Shown one piece after another: positions 7,763 through 16,053 of a DNA stretch of 64,000 nucleotides. Position 1 is the stretch's first letter; each line of letters opens with the position of its first letter. Source of the stretch: an uncultured Acidobacteriia bacterium (GTDB taxonomy: Bacteria; Acidobacteriota; Terriglobia; Bryobacterales; Bryobacteraceae); the NCBI GenBank assembly GCA_903851195.1, contig CAINNJ010000004.1, positions 124,001-188,000 on the forward strand, read 5' to 3'. The translations under genes and the position numbers were made by a program. The notes beneath the pieces are model-generated. The model did no database searches. It saw only the letters and a list, made by a program, of their open reading frames with translations, and was not told the origin of the DNA.

Positions 7763-8884
7763 GTGACCTTTCGTGAAGCAACAACGGCCTACGAGACATG
7801 GCTGGCCAGCCACCTCAAAATCGTAGAGCAGGACCTGGAAAAGAAACATGACCTGATGTGTCAGGCTCTGTTCCCCTTTTTCCGGTCCACCTTTTACCGA
7901 TGGGCGCAGTTGTGGCCCGATGTCTGCGAGGAACTGAACGGCGCGCCTGCCGTGCTCGCCGTCGGCGATCTGCACGTCGAAAACTTCGGCACGTGGCGTG
8001 ACGCCGAAGGGCGCCTGGTCTGGGGCATCAACGATTTCGATGAAGCCGCGCCCATGCCGTACACCATCGACCTGGTCCGTCTGGCCGCCAGCGCTCATCT
8101 CGCGATCAACGCCGGCCATCTCAACATCGGACACCGCGAGGCATGCCTCTCGATTGCCTCGGGCTACCGGGACTGCCTGGAAGCGGGTGGCTGTCCCTGG
8201 GTGCTCGGCGAAAAACATGTCTGGCTGAGCGAACTCGTCGACCTTCGCGATCCCGTGCAGTTCTGGGCGAAATTCCATGCGCTGCCGGATTTAGCGGAAG
8301 ACCTGCCCAAAGATGCGCGGCAGAGCCTGGAGAAAATGCTGCCCGACGAAAAACTGCCGTATCGGGTGGCGCACCGCGTTGCCGGACTGGGCAGCCTCGG
8401 GCGGCAACGCTATGTCGCGGTCGCGGAATACCAGGGCGCTTCGCTGTGCCGCGAGGCCAAGGCGCTGGCCCCCTCGGCGTGGTCGTGGGCGAGAGGTCTC
8501 ACCACCTCGGACCTCATCCATTATCAGGAAGTGCTCGACACCTCGGTACGCTCCGCGGATCCTCTGGTGCGCCTGAAAAACGGCTGGATCGTCCGCCGCC
8601 TGGCTCCGGACTGTATCCGTATCGAACTCGCCTCCGTGCCCAATGAGAAAGAGAAGAGCAAGCTGCTGCACGCCATGGGCTGGGAGACGGCGAATATCCA
8701 CCTGGGATCGAAACGCGCCGGCGCTATCGTGCCGGACCTGAAACAACGGGACGAGCACTGGCTGCACGAGGGCGCGGCGAAAATGGTGTCCGCAACCGAG
8801 GCGGACTGGAAAGAATGGGCCGGAGGGAAAACCGCCGCCAAAAAAGCATCCCCCAAAAAGGCGGACAATAAGAAAGGGAAGTAA
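7763..8884 (+). CDS. DUF2252 family protein
   Basis: 373-aa protein of the DUF2252 family, which has a kinase-like (APH-type) fold. Recognised by VGDLHVENFGTW (about 71-82) and WGINDFDEA (about 92-100), equivalents of the catalytic and metal-binding loops of aminoglycoside-type kinases. Substrate unknown. Start codon is GTG at 7763. The C-terminal 25 residues are a Lys/Ala-rich tail (KTAAKKASPKKADNKKGK) probably disordered or nucleic-acid binding, which is not part of the core family. Same direction as sixA and followed by a small conserved gene 6 bp later. Confidence 0.85.
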   Translation: MTFREATTAYETWLASHLKIVEQDLEKKHDLMCQALFPFFRSTFYRWAQLWPDVCEELNGAPAVLAVGDLHVENFGTWRDAEGRLVWGINDFDEAAPMPYTIDLVRLAASAHLAINAGHLNIGHREACLSIASGYRDCLEAGGCPWVLGEKHVWLSELVDLRDPVQFWAKFHALPDLAEDLPKDARQSLEKMLPDEKLPYRVAHRVAGLGSLGRQRYVAVAEYQGASLCREAKALAPSAWSWARGLTTSDLIHYQEVLDTSVRSADPLVRLKNGWIVRRLAPDCIRIELASVPNEKEKSKLLHAMGWETANIHLGSKRAGAIVPDLKQRDEHWLHEGAAKMVSATEADWKEWAGGKTAAKKASPKKADNKKGK

Positions 8885-8890
8885 ACGCGC

Positions 8891-9139
8891 ATGGCACGGG
8901 GCTGGGAAAGCAAGTCGGTCGAGATGCAGATGGAAGACCGGCGGAGCGCGACCATTCCCGAGGGCGGCAACACCCACGCCGGCGCGGCCCGGGAACGGGA
9001 AGTGGAGGTGCTGGAACTTTCCCGCAAGCATCTGCTGCAGGAACTGGCCACCAGCGTCAATCCGCGTGTCCGCGCCCTGAAACAACGCGCGCTCGACCAC
9101 GTCGAAGCAAGACTGGCGGCTGCCCGCGCGTTAGCATAG
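8891..9139 (+). CDS. Small conserved hypothetical protein (82 aa)
   Basis: 82-aa polar protein starting MARGWESKSVE, with a C-terminal helix rich in Leu, Arg and Ala (residues about 35-80). I recognise the N-terminal MxRGWESKSVE pattern as one seen in short hypothetical proteins of Acidobacteria; no domain or function is assigned. No signal peptide or membrane segment. It lies 6 bp after DUF2252 in the same direction, so it is probably co-transcribed. The helical tail could be a coiled coil. Confidence 0.6.
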   Translation: MARGWESKSVEMQMEDRRSATIPEGGNTHAGAAREREVEVLELSRKHLLQELATSVNPRVRALKQRALDHVEARLAAARALA

Positions 9140-9196
9140 GCCCTCGCGCTAGCATGGAAATGTGGAATCCGCTCTGACTTCGGGGCTTCATCGCCC

Positions 9197-10378
9197 GTGA
9201 AGCAATCCCCCCTGCTCCCCATTTTTCTCATCGTTCTGGTCGATATTCTCGGCCTGACCATCATGCTGCCCCTGTTGCCGTTCTACGCGGAGCATCTGGG
9301 CGCGTCGGCCACCGTGATCGGGTTGCTGACGGCGTCCTATGCGTTCTGCCAGCTGATCGCCGGGCCGATCCTGGGAAAACTCTCCGACAGCATGGGGCGA
9401 AAGCCGTTGCTGATCGTCAGCCAGATCGGCACGCTGATCGGTTTTCTGATTCTCGCGGCGTCGAACAACCTGTGGCTGGTATTCCTGTCGCGGATCATCG
9501 ATGGCCTGACTGCCGGCAATCTCTCGCTCGCGCAGGCTTATATCGCGGACGTCACGGAACCCGAAAACCGCACCAAATCGTTCGCCGTGATCGGTATCGC
9601 GTTCGGCATCGGTTTTCTGGTCGGCCCGGGAATTTCCGGCTATCTGTCGCAGTTCGGCTACACCTGGCCGATCCTCGCGGCGGCGTGTCTCTCCGCCACC
9701 AGCATTCTGTGCACCGCGACACTGCTGCCGAAGGTGGAACCGCATCGTGACGACGTCGGCGGACCCGGCGGCCAGCGATTGGGCGTTCTCGACTGGAAGG
9801 GCTACACGAAGTATTTCGCCACGCCGGGACTGGGCCCGCTTTTGTGGCAGTTCTTCTTCTTCGCGTTTTCGTTCTCCCTGTTCATCGGCGGCTTCGCGCT
9901 GTTCTCGGAACGGCGCGTCGGGATGGGTCCGAAAGAGGTTGGCTATGTGTTCGCGTGGGTGGGCTTCCTCGGCATTATTCTGCAGGGTTTCCTGATCGGG
10001 CGCCTGGTGAAGGCGGTGGGCGAGCGCACGCTGGTCTGGAGCGGCTTCTTCGTCAGCGCGACCAGTTCCATCTGGCTGGCGGGCGTCCGCACGCTGCCGC
10101 AGATGCTGGCCAATGCGACCTATGGGTCGTGGGGCACGGGCGTCATCCGTCCGGCGCTTACGGCGCTGATCTCGCACAAGGCAGGCAAACGCGAGCAGGG
10201 TGTGGTGCTCGGTCTCACGCAATCGATCACCTCGATCTGCCAGATTGCCGCGCCGCTGTTGGCCGGAGCCTTCATTGATCGGGGCTGGCTGGCCGCATGG
10301 GCGCTGACCGGCAGCGCGGTGGCGTTTTGCGGGATGGTGGTGGCCCTGCGTAGCCGGGATGCTGCCGCGGCCTCGTAG
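9197..10378 (+). CDS. MFS transporter, TetA-like drug:H+ antiporter family
   Basis: 393-aa, 12-helix major facilitator. Helix 1 reads LPIFLIVLVDILGLTIMLPLL and leads into LPFYAEHLGAS, the start of the TetA(A/C)-type branch. Loop 2-3 holds the MFS motif A, GKLSDSMGRKPLL (about 65-77), and loop 4-5 the antiporter motif C region (GIGFLVGPGISGYLS). GTG start. Likely exports a drug or metabolite in exchange for protons, but these sequences cannot be assigned a substrate by eye and many chromosomal members are not resistance genes. Confidence 0.85.
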   Translation: MKQSPLLPIFLIVLVDILGLTIMLPLLPFYAEHLGASATVIGLLTASYAFCQLIAGPILGKLSDSMGRKPLLIVSQIGTLIGFLILAASNNLWLVFLSRIIDGLTAGNLSLAQAYIADVTEPENRTKSFAVIGIAFGIGFLVGPGISGYLSQFGYTWPILAAACLSATSILCTATLLPKVEPHRDDVGGPGGQRLGVLDWKGYTKYFATPGLGPLLWQFFFFAFSFSLFIGGFALFSERRVGMGPKEVGYVFAWVGFLGIILQGFLIGRLVKAVGERTLVWSGFFVSATSSIWLAGVRTLPQMLANATYGSWGTGVIRPALTALISHKAGKREQGVVLGLTQSITSICQIAAPLLAGAFIDRGWLAAWALTGSAVAFCGMVVALRSRDAAAAS

Positions 10379-10390
10379 CGGCGCGGCAGC
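10361..10390. terminator. Hairpin between convergent MFS and SMP-30 genes
   Basis: Perfect 9-bp inverted repeat GCTGCCGCG (10361-10369) and CGCGGCAGC (10382-10390) with a 12-nt loop, spanning the MFS stop codon. The two flanking genes converge here. No clean T-run follows on either side, so it may act as a weak or factor-assisted terminator or as a 3'-end stabilising stem. Confidence 0.4.
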
Positions 10391-10412
10391 GTGGCTTCCC
10401 GAAACAGGGTTT

Positions 10413-11468
10413 TCAGCAGATGTGCGCGCCGCGGGTCTCCACGTACAACGAGTACACGGACTGGCTCGCCGCCATGAACAACCGATTCCGGTGCAGACCG
10501 CCGAAACACAGGTTCGCGCAGGTCTCCGGCAACAGAATCATCGCGATCATGTCGCCGTTCGGAGCGAACACGTGCACGCCGTCATAACCCGGCCCGACCC
10601 AGCCGCAGCCAGCCCAGATATTGCCGTCCACATCCGCCCGGATGCCGTCCGCAAGTCCCGCGCCCTTGCCCTTGATTTCGGTATTGATGAACAGCTTGCT
10701 GTTACGCAGTTTCGCGCCGTCCACATCGTACTGCTGAATCGTCTTGGGCAGCAGCGGATCGTGCGTGGCGCCGGTGTCGCAGATGTAGAGCTTCTTGTAG
10801 TCCGGCGAAAAACAGAGACCATTCGGCTTATGCAGATCGTCGGCGACCATCGTCATCTGCCCGGTTTTGCCGTCGATACGGTACACCGCTTCTTTCACCT
10901 GCGGCTTGTCCAGATGGCCTTCATACGCCACCAGGATGCCGTAGCCGGGGTCCGTGAACCAGATGCTGCCATCAGGATGCACCACCACGTCATTCGGCGC
11001 GTTCAGCGGCTTCCCCTGCCATTTGTCGGCCAGCACGGTCACCGAACCATCGGGTTCATAACGAACCAGCCGCCGCGTGTCGTGTTCGCAGGATAACTGC
11101 CGGCCCTGATAGTCGAACGTGTTGCCGTTGCTGTAGTTCGCGGCGGGGCGCATTACGCTGACGTGCCCGTCTTCCTCATTGCGGCGCAGTTGCCGGTTAT
11201 TCGGAATGTCGCTCCACACCACGCACTGCGCGTTGCCGTTCCAGGCGATGCCCTCGGCCCAGCGGCAACCGACGTAAAGCCGTTCGATCACGGAGTTGTT
11301 GACCTTGGCTTTGAAGCGGCCGGCATCGAGGACGACGACATCCGGATCGGGGTAGCCGATGGGATCCTTGCCGGTCCAGTCCCGCTTCGTCTGCGCGGCC
11401 AGAGGGGCGAGGGCGGCGGCTCCGGCGGCGGCGGTCAGCAGGCCGCGGCGTGTCAGTTTCGTGGACAT
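10413..11468 (-). CDS. SMP-30/gluconolactonase-family sugar lactonase, Tat-exported
   Basis: 351-aa six-bladed beta-propeller of the SMP-30/LRE family, calcium-dependent enzymes that hydrolyse aldono-lactones to sugar acids. I choose ATG 11468: it follows AAGGAG by 12 nt and starts MSTKLTRRGLLTAAAGAA, a twin-arginine signal. The open frame extends 10 residues further without a ribosome site. Family blocks seen are WSDIPNNRQLR (metal-ligand loop), HPDGSIWFTDPGYG, KPNGLCFSPDYKKLY (Asn of the active site) and LADGIRADVDGNIW. It would generate the sugar acids used by enolase-type dehydratases such as the two in this window; that link is inferred. Confidence 0.87.
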   Translation of the reverse strand: MSTKLTRRGLLTAAAGAAALAPLAAQTKRDWTGKDPIGYPDPDVVVLDAGRFKAKVNNSVIERLYVGCRWAEGIAWNGNAQCVVWSDIPNNRQLRRNEEDGHVSVMRPAANYSNGNTFDYQGRQLSCEHDTRRLVRYEPDGSVTVLADKWQGKPLNAPNDVVVHPDGSIWFTDPGYGILVAYEGHLDKPQVKEAVYRIDGKTGQMTMVADDLHKPNGLCFSPDYKKLYICDTGATHDPLLPKTIQQYDVDGAKLRNSKLFINTEIKGKGAGLADGIRADVDGNIWAGCGWVGPGYDGVHVFAPNGDMIAMILLPETCANLCFGGLHRNRLFMAASQSVYSLYVETRGAHIC

Positions 11469-11718
11469 CGGTTGCGTAAACTCCTTCATGGTTTGCATCC
11501 GGTCCGGTACTCAGGTCCGGCAGGCGGATTCCAGAAGTATATCGCCCGTCCCTCACTGCCGGCCGATGCTTGTAAGGATCGCCACAAAGTAAGTCCGGGC
11601 AGTTCGTTCTTCTGAAACCGCGCCGCCTTGTTACTCCGTCGTAAATAACAGAAGGCTTTTCGCCAGTTAGAGGACGAAAGGCGCGATATCTCGCACTTTT
11701 ACAGGAGACTTTCAACTT

Positions 11719-12357
11719 ATGAAACCAGGTTATGTAATCCGGGCTTTGCCCGCAGTTCTTGCTCTTTTATCCGGAATCCAGTCCGCCTCGGCGCAGCCGC
11801 CGGAGCTCAACGTTCACTTTGGGCTCGGCACGGCAACGGACAGTTCCGCCAACCGGGTGATCGACACCTTCAGCACCGGAAACCCGTACACATCGCCCAA
11901 ACTCGCCGGATTGTTCGCCGATCTCGGCGCCAGCGTGATGCTCACGCGGCACTACGGCATTGGCGGCGATCTTTCCTGGCGGCCTTCCACGGCGGCCTAC
12001 GCGGGCCTGAACTATCGCCCGCTGTTCTACAACATCGACGGCATCTATGAGCCGGTCCGGACCAAGCGGATCGAACCGGAACTCCGCGCCGGACTGGGCG
12101 GCGCCCGGCTGAGCTACTCCATCAGCCAGAAGGCGTGCGATCCCTTCGCGGGCTGCTCCACGTCCAACCAGTTCGTGGAAAGCTCCAGTCATTTTCAGGT
12201 TCATGCCGCCGCGGCCGCGCGTCTCTATTTCGTGAAAAATGCCTTCGTCCGCCCGGCATTCGACTTACGCTACGTGAATAACTTCTACCAGTTCGGACGG
12301 AACTGGGTGCCGGAATATTCGCTCGGCGTGGGCTGGAGTTTCGGGCGCGGCGAGTAA
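11719..12357 (+). CDS. Outer-membrane beta-barrel protein
   Basis: 212-aa exported protein with a signal peptide (MKPGYVIRALPAVLALLSG, cleavage near SASA-QPP). The mature part alternates hydrophobic and polar residues in about eight strands, e.g. SVMLTRHYGIGGDLSWRP, RLYFVKNAFVRPAF and a closing strand SLGVGWSFGRGE, as in small OmpA/OmpX-like barrels. Two cysteines (KACDPFAGC) sit in one extracellular loop. Good Shine-Dalgarno sequence (AGGAG 9-10 nt before ATG). Stands alone; role unknown, probably structural or adhesive. Confidence 0.72.
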   Translation: MKPGYVIRALPAVLALLSGIQSASAQPPELNVHFGLGTATDSSANRVIDTFSTGNPYTSPKLAGLFADLGASVMLTRHYGIGGDLSWRPSTAAYAGLNYRPLFYNIDGIYEPVRTKRIEPELRAGLGGARLSYSISQKACDPFAGCSTSNQFVESSSHFQVHAAAAARLYFVKNAFVRPAFDLRYVNNFYQFGRNWVPEYSLGVGWSFGRGE

Positions 12358-12370
12358 CTGAAATAAAAAA

Positions 12371-12405
12371 GGACCGCCGGGCGCTGACTGCCGGCGGTCC
12401 GTTTT
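12371..12405. terminator. Strong bidirectional intrinsic terminator
   Basis: Perfect 10-bp stem GGACCGCCGG (12371-12380) and CCGGCGGTCC (12391-12400), 10-nt loop, followed by GTTTTG on the plus strand and preceded by AAATAAAAAA, which gives a T-run for minus-strand transcripts. It lies exactly between the convergent barrel gene and the last gene of the ccm-side operon. Confidence 0.9.
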
Positions 12406-12420
12406 GTGAGTCGGAACGAC

Positions 12421-13803
12421 TTATTGTTTAATGATCTGACCGTCGCGGCGGCGCAACTCGCCCCAACCGCCGTTCAGCGGACCGCGCGGACCCCGTCCGT
12501 CCGCCGTGAACGGGAACTTCGCGGCAGCCTTCTCATCCACTTCGATTCCCCAGCCCGGCTTCGTGCTCGGCCAGATGTAGCCGTCTTCCAGCACCGGCAC
12601 GCCATGAAACACCTCGCGCGTGTTGGCGTTGAATGCCGAGTATTCCTGCACGCCGAAGTTATAACTCACCACATCCAGCGTCACGTTGGCCATGTGCCCG
12701 ATCGGCGACACATCGCCGGGCCCGTGCCAAGCCGTCTTCACGCCGAAATGCTCGCCCAGGATCGCGATCTTGCGGCAGGGCGTGAAACCGCCGGCCTGCG
12801 ATACGTGAACCCGGATGTAATCGATCAGGCGCTCCGACATCAGCGGCGTCCACTCATGCGGGCTGTTGAACAGTTCGCCCATGGCGATCGGCGTGGCGCA
12901 CTGCTGTTTGATCTGCCGGAAATACGCGATATCTTCGGGCGAAAGAGCGTCTTCGAGGAAGAGCAGCTTGAACTTCTCGGCGTCTTTCGCGAACTGCACG
13001 GCCTGGTTGGGTGTCACGCGCTCGTGCACGTCGTGCAGCAGGTTCACTTCTTCGCCCAACTGCGTGCGGCAGGCTTCGAACAGTTTCAGGGCGCGCCGGA
13101 TATACGGCAGCGGTTCGAATACAGAGCCGTCGTGCAGGCCCTTTACCATCGGTACGTTACTGGTGCCGCCGCGTCCGCCGCCGCCCGCGCCATAGCCCTC
13201 GAAGCCCGGCGTATTCACCTGCACGCGGACATTCCGGAAGCCCTGCTCCATGAACATCTTCGCCTGGTCGACGCACTGCTGAATCTCGCCGCCGGAGGCA
13301 TGCGTGTAGGCATCCGCCGCTTCCCGGCACTTGCCGCCCACCAGATCGTAGACCGGCATCTTCGCCATGCGGCCCTTGATGTCCCACAGCGCCTGATCCA
13401 CGCCGCTGATCGCGTTGTTCAGCACCGGACCGTTCTTCCAGTACGAACTGTCGTAGCACAGCTGCCACGTGTCTTCGATCTTATCCACCGGATGGTTCAT
13501 CAGCAGCGGTTTCAGATAACGTTCCACGGCAGGTTTCACCAGATCCGCGCGCTGCGTGAACGTGCCGCAGCCGTAGCCGTACAGGCCGTCCTGATCGGTC
13601 AGGATCTTCACCACCGTAAGACGGGAACCCGCGGGCGCCGTCTCGATGACCTGAATATCTTTAATCTTCGGCGCGGGCAGCCCCCGCACGGCCTTTTCGA
13701 CGGCCTGCTGAGCCCGTTCTTCACGCGGCGTGACGAGACCCGCGAGGCCGGCCGCGGCGATCGACCTGAAAATGCCGCGCCGGCTCGGATTGCTGGACTT
13801 CAT
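12421..13803 (-). CDS. Enolase-superfamily sugar-acid dehydratase, ManD/RspA-like, with export signal
   Basis: 460-aa protein of the mannonate dehydratase/RspA branch. Family blocks: IKDIQVIETAPAGSRL at the capping domain, ISGVDQALWDIKGRMAKMPVYDLVGG (about 145-170), LLHDVHERVTP (metal Asp and catalytic side), FLEDALSPED (metal Glu), GELFNSPHEWTPL (third metal Glu), KTAWHGPGDVSPIGH and the C-terminal WPSTKPGWGIEVDEK, the DNxPGLGVDxDE-like closing motif. The N-terminus (SSNPSRRGIFRSIAAAGLAGL) resembles a Tat signal, so it may act in the periplasm like the SMP-30 lactonase. It starts 3 bp after ccmD and is therefore read with the ccm operon, although no functional link to cytochromes is obvious. 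Confidence 0.85.
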   Translation of the reverse strand: MKSSNPSRRGIFRSIAAAGLAGLVTPREERAQQAVEKAVRGLPAPKIKDIQVIETAPAGSRLTVVKILTDQDGLYGYGCGTFTQRADLVKPAVERYLKPLLMNHPVDKIEDTWQLCYDSSYWKNGPVLNNAISGVDQALWDIKGRMAKMPVYDLVGGKCREAADAYTHASGGEIQQCVDQAKMFMEQGFRNVRVQVNTPGFEGYGAGGGGRGGTSNVPMVKGLHDGSVFEPLPYIRRALKLFEACRTQLGEEVNLLHDVHERVTPNQAVQFAKDAEKFKLLFLEDALSPEDIAYFRQIKQQCATPIAMGELFNSPHEWTPLMSERLIDYIRVHVSQAGGFTPCRKIAILGEHFGVKTAWHGPGDVSPIGHMANVTLDVVSYNFGVQEYSAFNANTREVFHGVPVLEDGYIWPSTKPGWGIEVDEKAAAKFPFTADGRGPRGPLNGGWGELRRRDGQIIKQ

Positions 13804-13806
13804 ATT

Positions 13807-13962
13807 CTAAGATCTCTCCTTATTCTCAACAAGCGCCCGGAGCCTTGCGAGTTCGCGGTCGATACGGCGGCCCCGGCTGACCAGCAGCAGCACAAAGGCG
13901 GTGATGATGATCCACGCTGCCGAGTATCCGTAGAACAGGAACTTAAGATTCGTAATGTCCAT
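13807..13962 (-). CDS. ccmD: CcmD-like haem exporter small subunit
   Basis: 51-aa gene, easily missed. ATG at 13962, TAG at 13807. One transmembrane helix near the N-terminus (FLFYGYSAAWIIITAFVLLL) followed by a basic, helical tail (RGRRIDRELARLRALVENK). This Y-G-Y/AW-helix-positively charged tail layout and its position right after ccmC are diagnostic of CcmD, which in system I tethers holo-CcmE release from the CcmABC transporter. Gap to ccmC is 46 bp, to the enolase only 3 bp. Confidence 0.82.
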   Translation of the reverse strand: MDITNLKFLFYGYSAAWIIITAFVLLLVSRGRRIDRELARLRALVENKERS

Positions 13963-14008
13963 TTGGCTTGAAGACCCCCTGATTCTATAACGTGACGAAA
14001 TTCGGCGC

Positions 14009-14689
14009 TTAGGCGGCGTGCAGTTCGCGGCGCAGCGAATCGATTTCGCGCTGGCTGGTTTCCTGATGCAGTCGCAGCAGCACCAGCGCGCTGCCGATCA
14101 GCAGCAGCGCCAGCATCCCCATCCCGAACGGCGCGTTGTAAACCGCGGCCATCTTGCCGTTGCCCAGCACCGGGCTCGGGTGATTGGTGCGCACGTTCGG
14201 CAGACGAATCGCCATCCAGACCAGCGGCACGTCCGCGTACGCGAAGATGGCGATGATCGCGGACATGGTGGCCTTCTGCGTCGGTTCGGCGATAGCGGGC
14301 CGCACCACCAGATAACTCATGTACAGCACGAACTTCATCAGCTGCGTGGTGAGCCGCAGATCCCACGTCCACCAGACGCCCCACTGGTTGCGCCCCCAGA
14401 TGCTGCCGGTCACCAGATTGACCAGGATCAGCATGGTGGCCACCTCGATACAGGCCACCGTGATGGAGTCGTAAATGAAGTTCTTGCGCGCGAGGAACAG
14501 AACGCTGGTCACCAGCGCGATGGTGAAGAAGAGGTCCGCCACCAGATCGGCCGGCACGTGGATGAAGATGATCCGGAAGATCATGCCCTGCAGCGCATCG
14601 TCCGGCAGCCCGACAAAGATGGTGTGCAGGTTGGAGATCATGACCAGCGCGCCCAGGGCGCCCAGAAGGTAAGTAGCTTTTTCACGCAT
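14009..14689 (-). CDS. ccmC: Haem exporter / haem-handling protein CcmC
   Basis: 226-aa, six-helix membrane protein of the CcsBA/CcmC family that presents haem to CcmE. The tryptophan-rich haem-binding loop is GRNQWGVWWTWDLRLT (about 118-133), flanked by conserved histidines in IHVPADLV (about 44) and NVRTNHPSPV (about 184-193). Length equals E. coli CcmC. Part of the minus-strand ccm operon, 12 bp after ccmB. Confidence 0.93.
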   Translation of the reverse strand: MREKATYLLGALGALVMISNLHTIFVGLPDDALQGMIFRIIFIHVPADLVADLFFTIALVTSVLFLARKNFIYDSITVACIEVATMLILVNLVTGSIWGRNQWGVWWTWDLRLTTQLMKFVLYMSYLVVRPAIAEPTQKATMSAIIAIFAYADVPLVWMAIRLPNVRTNHPSPVLGNGKMAAVYNAPFGMGMLALLLIGSALVLLRLHQETSQREIDSLRRELHAA

Positions 14690-14701
14690 GAGAGTTGTCC
14701 C

Positions 14702-15385
14702 CTAAACTACCAGTACATAATCGATCAGATACAGCGCCAGCGCCGTGTAAATCACGTCGAATACCACCAGCAACTGCAGTGAATACAGGTTATCGCCCGC
14801 CATCGCCTCGCCGCTCAGCAGCACTGTGGTGGCTTCCATCGCGCCGATCAGCAGCGGGATGATCATCGGATACAGCAGCACCGGCAGCATCAGTTCCCGC
14901 ACGCGTACATTCACGGTCACCGCGCTGAACGCCGTGCCGACGACGGTGATGCCCCACGTAGCCAGCACAATTACAAGGACGAGCGAGCCGAACGAGTCCG
15001 TCCAGCGAATATTGTAGAAAAGCCCGAAGACCGGCAGGCAGATGAATTCCACAATGAGCAGCAGCAGAAACGCCGCGACGGCCTTGCCAAGGAAAATCGC
15101 CCAGCCCGGCGCGCGCGAGGCGATCAGCACATCGAGGCAGTCGTTCGGCAGTTCCCGCGCGAAGCCCCGATTCACGATCAGCGCCCCCGCGAACGAATAC
15201 ACCAGCCAGAGCAGCCCGCCCGAGATCGCGTAGAACTCATCGCGCTCCAGCGGGAACGCAAAGCTGAACAACACCAGAATCACCACCGCGAACGAGGCCG
15301 CCGCGTTCAGCGATTCCTTGGTGCGCAGTTCGGTGCGAAGATCCTTCCTCGCGATGGCGTAAGCGGTCCGAAAGCCGTGCGTCAT
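14702..15385 (-). CDS. ccmB: Haem exporter permease CcmB
   Basis: 227-aa membrane permease with six predicted helices. It begins with a conserved cytoplasmic stretch (AIARKDLRTELRTKESLNA, about 10-28), then family blocks FAFPLERDEF, LLWLVYSFAGAL and NRGFARELPNDCLDVLIASRAP. It forms the ABC transporter core with CcmA that drives release of haem-loaded CcmE. Start overlaps the ccmA stop by 4 bp (ATGA), showing translational coupling. Confidence 0.93.
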   Translation of the reverse strand: MTHGFRTAYAIARKDLRTELRTKESLNAAASFAVVILVLFSFAFPLERDEFYAISGGLLWLVYSFAGALIVNRGFARELPNDCLDVLIASRAPGWAIFLGKAVAAFLLLLIVEFICLPVFGLFYNIRWTDSFGSLVLVIVLATWGITVVGTAFSAVTVNVRVRELMLPVLLYPMIIPLLIGAMEATTVLLSGEAMAGDNLYSLQLLVVFDVIYTALALYLIDYVLVV

Positions 15386-16053
15386 TGCTTCTCGCCATAA
15401 GTCCGATAGAGCCAGGCCGGATCCGCCAGCATCTCCGGATTCTGCGGCCCCGTATGCACCACCAGACCCCGTTCCAGCATGGCGACGTGCGTGGCCAGTT
15501 CCATCGCTTCGCGGATCTGGTGCGTCGACATGATGATGGTGGAGCCACCCGCGAGCGCTGCTTCAAGAAGGGACTGCAGCACCGCAATGGCTTTATCGTC
15601 CAGCGACGTAAACGGCTCGTCGAGGAGCAGAATATCGGGGAGATGCAGAAACGCGCGCGCCACCGCCAGCCGTTGCCGCATGCCCCGGGAAAACTCCCGC
15701 GCCATGCCGTCCTTCACACGGGTCAGACCCACCCGTTCCAGCGCTTCATCGGCGGCTTTCGCCGGATCCGCCACGCCCTGCAACTGCCCAAACAAAGTCA
15801 GATTCTCAAAGGCCGAAAGATCGTCGTATACGCCGATACCGTGGCCCAGATACCCGACGGTGCCGGCGATCCTTACCTCGCCCTTCGTCGGATTCGACAG
15901 GCCTGCAAAAATGCGCAGCAGCGTGGTCTTCCCCGCCCCGTTGCGCCCCAGCAGCGCCATGCAGGAGCCGGCCTCCACTTCGAGATTGGCCCCGCGCAGC
16001 GCCGGATAGTCGCCGAAGTACTTCCAGACGCGCTCAGCCGCGACCGCGAGCAT
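15382..16053 (-). CDS. ccmA: Cytochrome c biogenesis ABC transporter ATPase CcmA
   Basis: 223-aa ABC ATPase. Walker A is LLGRNGAGKTTLL (about 34-46), signature EFSRGMRQRLAVARAFL (about 131-147; SRGMRQR replaces LSGGQ, as is usual in CcmA), Walker B DILLLDEPFTSLD (about 152-164), switch His in MSTHQIREAM. It hydrolyses ATP with CcmBCD. Start overlaps the end of the upstream carboxypeptidase-regulatory gene by 20 bp. Confidence 0.93.
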   Translation of the reverse strand: MLAVAAERVWKYFGDYPALRGANLEVEAGSCMALLGRNGAGKTTLLRIFAGLSNPTKGEVRIAGTVGYLGHGIGVYDDLSAFENLTLFGQLQGVADPAKAADEALERVGLTRVKDGMAREFSRGMRQRLAVARAFLHLPDILLLDEPFTSLDDKAIAVLQSLLEAALAGGSTIIMSTHQIREAMELATHVAMLERGLVVHTGPQNPEMLADPAWLYRTYGEKQ